Program-made: the position numbers and the translations under genes
In this document: positions 60,057-64,000 of the stretch, one piece after another
How positions within the stretch are numbered: the first letter of the stretch is position 1
How the letters are laid out: the number at the start of each line of letters is the position of its first letter
Source of the DNA: Spirosoma taeanense
GTDB taxonomy: Bacteria; Bacteroidota; Bacteroidia; Cytophagales; Spirosomataceae
NCBI RefSeq assembly: GCF_013127955.1
Contig: NZ_CP053435.1
Coordinates: 5,270,001 to 5,334,000 of the forward strand
Reading direction: 5' to 3'
DNA: 64,000 nucleotides
Notes under the pieces: model-generated
Database searches by the model: none
The model's input: the letters and a program-made list of their open reading frames with translations, nothing else
Told to the model about the DNA's origin: nothing

Positions 60057-61406
60057 TTACCGCTCAAAGGAGAGCCGTTGACCCGCACGGGCTTTTAAAA
60101 ATTCGCCGTCCGCGTAAACTAGTTCTCCTGATACAACTGTATGCGTTACGCTGGCGCCAAACGTGAAACCTTCCAGTGGCGACCAGCCACAATGATAGTA
60201 GAGATTCTCTTTGGTTACGGTAGTTGACTGGTTCATATCAACCAGGACTAGGTCGGCCCAGTAGCCCTCACGAATATAGCCACGGCGGTCAATCTGAAAA
60301 CACTCGGCTGGCGCATGGCACATTTTTCGGACGAGGGTTTCCATCGACAGCTTGCCCTGTTTGACAAATTCCAGCATCATCAGCAGCGGGTGCTGCACCA
60401 GCGGCAGGCCCGACGGTGCCTGCCAGTAGGGTTGCTGCTTTTCTTCCCAGGTATGGGGAGCATGGTCTGTAGCAATAATATCCAGCCGGTCGTCCAGAAG
60501 CGCAGCCAGCAAGGCTTCTTTATGATGAGAAGCTTTTATAGCCGGATTACACTTGATTTGATTCCCTAAGCGCTCATAATCACGACTATCATACCATAGG
60601 TGATGTACGCACACTTCAGCCGTAATTCGCTTGTCGCGCAACGGTACAGGACCCAATGACGTATGGTCAAATAAAGGCAGTTCGTCAGCGGTCGAAATAT
60701 GCAGAATATGCAGGCGGGTGTTGTGTCGGCGAGCCAGTTCAACAGCCATTGACGATGAAATGAGGCAGGCCGCTTCGTTACGTACCAGAGGATGAATGCG
60801 GGCAGGTGCATCAGGGCCGTATTCAGCCCGATATTGTTCGGTATTAGCCCGGATGGTCGCTTCATCTTCGCAGTGGGTGGCAATCAGCATGGGGCTCTGG
60901 GCAAAAAGCTCGTCCAGCACCCGCTCATTATCCACCAGCATATTACCCGTAGATGAGCCCATAAACACTTTAATTCCACAAACGGCGCGCGGATCGGTTC
61001 GCAATACTTCGTCGAGATTGCTGTTCGATGCACCCATAAAGAATGAATAATTCGCCAGAGACGATTGAGAGGCTATGGCATACTTATCGGCCAGCAATTG
61101 CTGCGTCAGCGCATTGGGTACTGTATTGGGCATTTCCATAAAACTGGTAACGCCCCCGGCTACGGCCGCTCGTGACTCCGAACGTATTGTCGCTTTATGC
61201 GTCAGACCCGGCTCCCGAAAATGAACTTGATCATCAATAACGCCCGGTAATAGGTATTTACCCTGAGCATCAATGACACGGTTAACCAGAGCGTCTGACA
61301 AATTCAAACCAATTTTTCGAATTAGACCATCACCGATTAGAATATCCGTTTCAGTGATTTGATTTTCATTTATAACCGTAGCATTTCTAATCAGAATCTG
61401 GTCCAT
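60057..61406 (-). CDS. pyrC: Dihydroorotase
   Basis: Amidohydrolase that closes carbamoyl-aspartate to dihydroorotate in pyrimidine synthesis. 449 residues, type I size. Metal motif DDQVHFREPGLTHK (about 58-71), probable carbamylated Lys in GIKVFMGSSTGNMLV (about 145), LHILHIST (about 235) and the Asp of ATDHAPHTWEEK (about 312). The C-terminal beta-sandwich is typical of the amidohydrolase superfamily. An allantoinase or hydantoinase is less likely given HFREPG and DHAPH. Single gene. Confidence 0.9.
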   Translation of the reverse strand: MDQILIRNATVINENQITETDILIGDGLIRKIGLNLSDALVNRVIDAQGKYLLPGVIDDQVHFREPGLTHKATIRSESRAAVAGGVTSFMEMPNTVPNALTQQLLADKYAIASQSSLANYSFFMGASNSNLDEVLRTDPRAVCGIKVFMGSSTGNMLVDNERVLDELFAQSPMLIATHCEDEATIRANTEQYRAEYGPDAPARIHPLVRNEAACLISSSMAVELARRHNTRLHILHISTADELPLFDHTSLGPVPLRDKRITAEVCVHHLWYDSRDYERLGNQIKCNPAIKASHHKEALLAALLDDRLDIIATDHAPHTWEEKQQPYWQAPSGLPLVQHPLLMMLEFVKQGKLSMETLVRKMCHAPAECFQIDRRGYIREGYWADLVLVDMNQSTTVTKENLYYHCGWSPLEGFTFGASVTHTVVSGELVYADGEFLKARAGQRLSFER

Positions 61407-61551
61407 AGGTCAATTCTCCACTTATTCAAAATCTTAAATTTAAAGATACTATACCTTAGAAACGACCGTTGCAGGCTTAGAAACTTTGTCACCACAACCG
61501 ATTTAATCCACACAAAAGTAGTTCTCTTTCCTTTTTAATCGCTTTCGAACA

Positions 61552-62685
61552 GTGCAGACAGATAATCTTTTAACCTTCCCTGAAAGACCAACTAGCGTTA
61601 GCGTACCGAACTTTACGTTTGTTAACTGGATCCGCTTGGTGGCTATGGTCTCAATTGTGTATGAGCATAGTCTGGCGATGCCCTCCGTGATTAATGACTC
61701 AGTGCCCGAGAACCCGTTTGACATCTTTACGCCCGGTCAGGCACAGGCGATGTTATTACTGGTTCAACCCTTAAAGTTTGGTACGATCTGTTTTTTTACT
61801 ATTTCGGGGTTTTTGTTGGGTAAGAATCTCAAGGCTGGCCAGTCGCCCTGGCGGTACTACAAGCGACGATTAATCGTGGTAGGTATTCCGTTTCTGGTCG
61901 CCTTTGGTTTGTTTTATGCCAAATCCGTAGGGTTTGGATTTTTCAAAGGCACGTTTACGATAGGCTCTGAGATGGTGGCAGCACTGGCAACGAAACTATG
62001 GATGGTGCTGTTTTTTACAACCTATTGGTTCATTGCTAACTTTCTGGCTGCGTTAGGTATCCTGCTCCTGTTCTGGCGATATACCCGCTCTGCCTGGTTT
62101 GGCTGGGTCACGGGCGCAGTGTCGCTGGTGTATGCAATCAACATTCACTTTGTCTGGTTTGAACCTCGCCATACGTTCGCTGTGCCAGCGTTCGTTTTTT
62201 ATCTATGGCTGGGTGTATACATAGCCCGAACGCCCAACTTAATCGAACGTCTGCAACGATTGCCAAGTTTGTGGACTACAGCGGCCCTGTTAATCACTTT
62301 ACTGATGGCGCTGGCGGAGTCCCATTATCTTCACAAATCAGGCTCAATCGAACCCACGAATTCGCTCCGACTCACCAACCAGCTTTTTTCTCTGGCGATA
62401 TTTGTCTGGCTCCTGGGCCACAATTTTCTGAAATATCTGCCTTTTTTAGACCCAAGGAACGAATCTTTCGGTGTTTATTTATATCACCTTTTCGTGGTAT
62501 CAGCTCTCAACAAGGCTTCGCTGGCATTGCCCTCCATGAAGGTTTTGAATTTTCAGCCCGTTTTTTCGGGGCTTGAGCTGGTGGGCGTCAGTCTGCTGCG
62601 GTTTCTGATAATTTACTCAATTACGCTGCTATTCGTAAAAATCGTGAACCGCACCCGCTTCAAGTGGCTATTCGGGAATCGTTAA
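61552..62685 (+). CDS. Acyltransferase-3-family membrane protein
   Basis: Integral membrane acyltransferase (acyltransferase 3/OafA-like) expected to O-acylate envelope glycans. 377 residues, about ten helices, with RLVAMVSIVYEHSLAMP carrying the early His of the family (about 39). The start is a GTG, since no in-frame ATG lies between the upstream stop at 61519 and this point. FESFGVYLYHLFVVS-like motif (NESFGVYLYHLFVV) near 305 is typical. Substrate unknown. Ends 6 bases from the convergent SGNH gene. Confidence 0.85.
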   Translation: MQTDNLLTFPERPTSVSVPNFTFVNWIRLVAMVSIVYEHSLAMPSVINDSVPENPFDIFTPGQAQAMLLLVQPLKFGTICFFTISGFLLGKNLKAGQSPWRYYKRRLIVVGIPFLVAFGLFYAKSVGFGFFKGTFTIGSEMVAALATKLWMVLFFTTYWFIANFLAALGILLLFWRYTRSAWFGWVTGAVSLVYAINIHFVWFEPRHTFAVPAFVFYLWLGVYIARTPNLIERLQRLPSLWTTAALLITLLMALAESHYLHKSGSIEPTNSLRLTNQLFSLAIFVWLLGHNFLKYLPFLDPRNESFGVYLYHLFVVSALNKASLALPSMKVLNFQPVFSGLELVGVSLLRFLIIYSITLLFVKIVNRTRFKWLFGNR

Positions 62686-62691
62686 AGGCGT

Positions 62692-63408
62692 CTATAGTTT
62701 CAGTGCCTTCCTGATTTGTTCGAACAGAATTTCGTGACCTTTATCGTTGGGATGGAGATTATCGCCGGAAAGCAGCTCTGCTTTAAAGCACTTTTCAGAG
62801 TCGGCAACCGGATCGAAGAAATTCACGGCTGATTCTCCATAGGTCTGCATGATCCGATCGCGCTGCTGAATGTATTTTGCCGTAGCTGATGCATTAATCT
62901 TGCGGGGATGCGAGGTAGTTATGATAACCTGCCTGACCCCGGCGGCAATTGCTTTTGCCCGGATCAGGTTTAAGTTAGACATAATCTCGTCTATACTCAC
63001 CCCACTGGCTACGTCGTTAGTCGTCATGCTGATAATCAGCGTGGTTGGCTTCCGGGCCAGAGCAGCCGTAATGTTTCGCAATGTATCTGAGCTGGGCCGA
63101 CCGCCCGGATGGCTGGCGTTATTCGGCAGAATATGGTAAGTAGTATAGCCGCCCTTCGCTAGATTAACGACCTGCCCTTTGAAAAAATTACCGCGCAGCA
63201 GACCTGCCCATGAGTATTTATACTGCGATGCACCAACGCCCGAAGCCGTCGATGACCCCAGAATAACAATAGTTTCAAATTTTATAGGCTTATCGTTAAA
63301 GGCCTTCAGTCTGCCAGAGTTATACGCTATCGCATTGGGGCTGACCGCATCAGGCTTACAATTAAACAATAAAGCAATTAAAGTGATGAAGAGTAAATGT
63401 TTTCTCAT
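62692..63408 (-). CDS. SGNH/GDSL-hydrolase lipoprotein
   Basis: Esterase/lipase-like SGNH hydrolase, 238 residues. Lipoprotein signal MRKHLLFITLIALLFNC (lipobox LFNC). Block I with the nucleophile GSSTASGVGAS (Ser about 52-53), block III MTTNDVASG (Asn) and block V GDNLHPNDKGH (Asp/His about 216-219). Likely anchored to the outer membrane and acting on acyl or acetyl esters. It converges with an acyltransferase, which could be chance or a matched add/remove pair. Confidence 0.88.
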   Translation of the reverse strand: MRKHLLFITLIALLFNCKPDAVSPNAIAYNSGRLKAFNDKPIKFETIVILGSSTASGVGASQYKYSWAGLLRGNFFKGQVVNLAKGGYTTYHILPNNASHPGGRPSSDTLRNITAALARKPTTLIISMTTNDVASGVSIDEIMSNLNLIRAKAIAAGVRQVIITTSHPRKINASATAKYIQQRDRIMQTYGESAVNFFDPVADSEKCFKAELLSGDNLHPNDKGHEILFEQIRKALKL

Positions 63409-63452
63409 AGGTTACCCCTGCACAAAAAAGAAACAGTTCCGTTTCTATTGAA

Positions 63453-63485
63453 CAAAAATAAGAAAACACACGACGCTTAGTCAAA
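63453..63485 (-). promoter_or_regulatory. Promoter of the SGNH gene
   Basis: Minus strand: TTTG (63485-63482), 21 bases, TATTTTTG (63460-63453): complete consensus. Leader of about 40 bases with a small GAAAC/GTTTC hairpin. Confidence 0.6.
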
Positions 63486-63513
63486 ATTACCTAAGCATTT
63501 CGCTCAACTTTAA

Positions 63514-64000
<487 letters not shown>

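Overview
The window reads as a chromosomal segment of a Bacteroidota bacterium of the order Cytophagales, most like Spirosoma or a close relative. Reasons: moderate GC content, a SusC/SusD pair with a FecI/FecR regulator pair, an alternative complex III plus cytochrome oxidase operon of the Bacteroidota type, the rpmG-DUF4295-ftsY-rimO neighbourhood, and many promoters matching the Bacteroidota sigma consensus TTTG - about 20 bases - TAnnTTTG. No phage, insertion sequence, integron, CRISPR array or recognisable defence island was found. Almost all of it is housekeeping or ordinary lifestyle DNA.

Layout. 1-3466: end of a GDP-L-fucose synthase gene, a NeuD-type acyltransferase, and a metallophosphoesterase/glycosyltransferase pair (surface polysaccharide and lipid functions). 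3474-6790 (minus): a four-gene unit with an ECF sigma factor, a probable membrane anti-sigma factor, a beta-barrel-like protein and an SDR-type epimerase. 6914-24124 (minus): one very long respiratory operon, actABCDEF (alternative complex III), then coxB, coxA, heme A synthase, heme O synthase, two subunit III genes, subunit IV, SCO, DUF420, a small CxxC protein and DUF983. It is read from a strong promoter at 24185-24216 and ends in a hairpin at 6904-6925. 24336-28963: tRNA-Cys, rpsA with a possible pseudoknot leader, an HNH protein, smpB, a candidate structured RNA and an OmpH/Skp protein. 28996-31814: a penicillin-acylase-family enzyme coupled to a small membrane protein.

31981-42387 (plus) is a nutrient-uptake locus: FecI-type sigma, FecR, SusC with an STN signalling domain, SusD, and a very large FG-GAP/ASPIC lipoprotein. 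42430-48635 holds a glycerophosphodiesterase, a GH3-like adenylating enzyme, a flavin reductase, IspH, a GHL10 lipoprotein and a DUF2256 protein. 48912-52586 holds an Lrp/AsnC regulator, a TPR protein, a phosphoribosyltransferase and a solitary nuoD. 52832-58552 is translation and secretion related (L33, DUF4295, FtsY, RimO), then BshC and 5-formyl-THF cyclo-ligase. 58741-64000 holds asd, tRNA-Leu, dihydroorotase, an acyltransferase, an SGNH hydrolase and the 3' end of hemB.

How it fits together: the act-cox operon encodes a complete quinol-to-oxygen electron path together with heme a and copper delivery factors, so the oxidase and its assembly are made from one transcript. The sus-like locus is built for trans-envelope induction: SusC STN domain to FecR to FecI. 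The most interesting non-coding signals are the H-type pseudoknot geometry just upstream of rpsA, the branched RNA-like structure at 27945-28048, and an inverted repeat abutting the act-cox promoter. I see no convincing wholly new multi-gene system.
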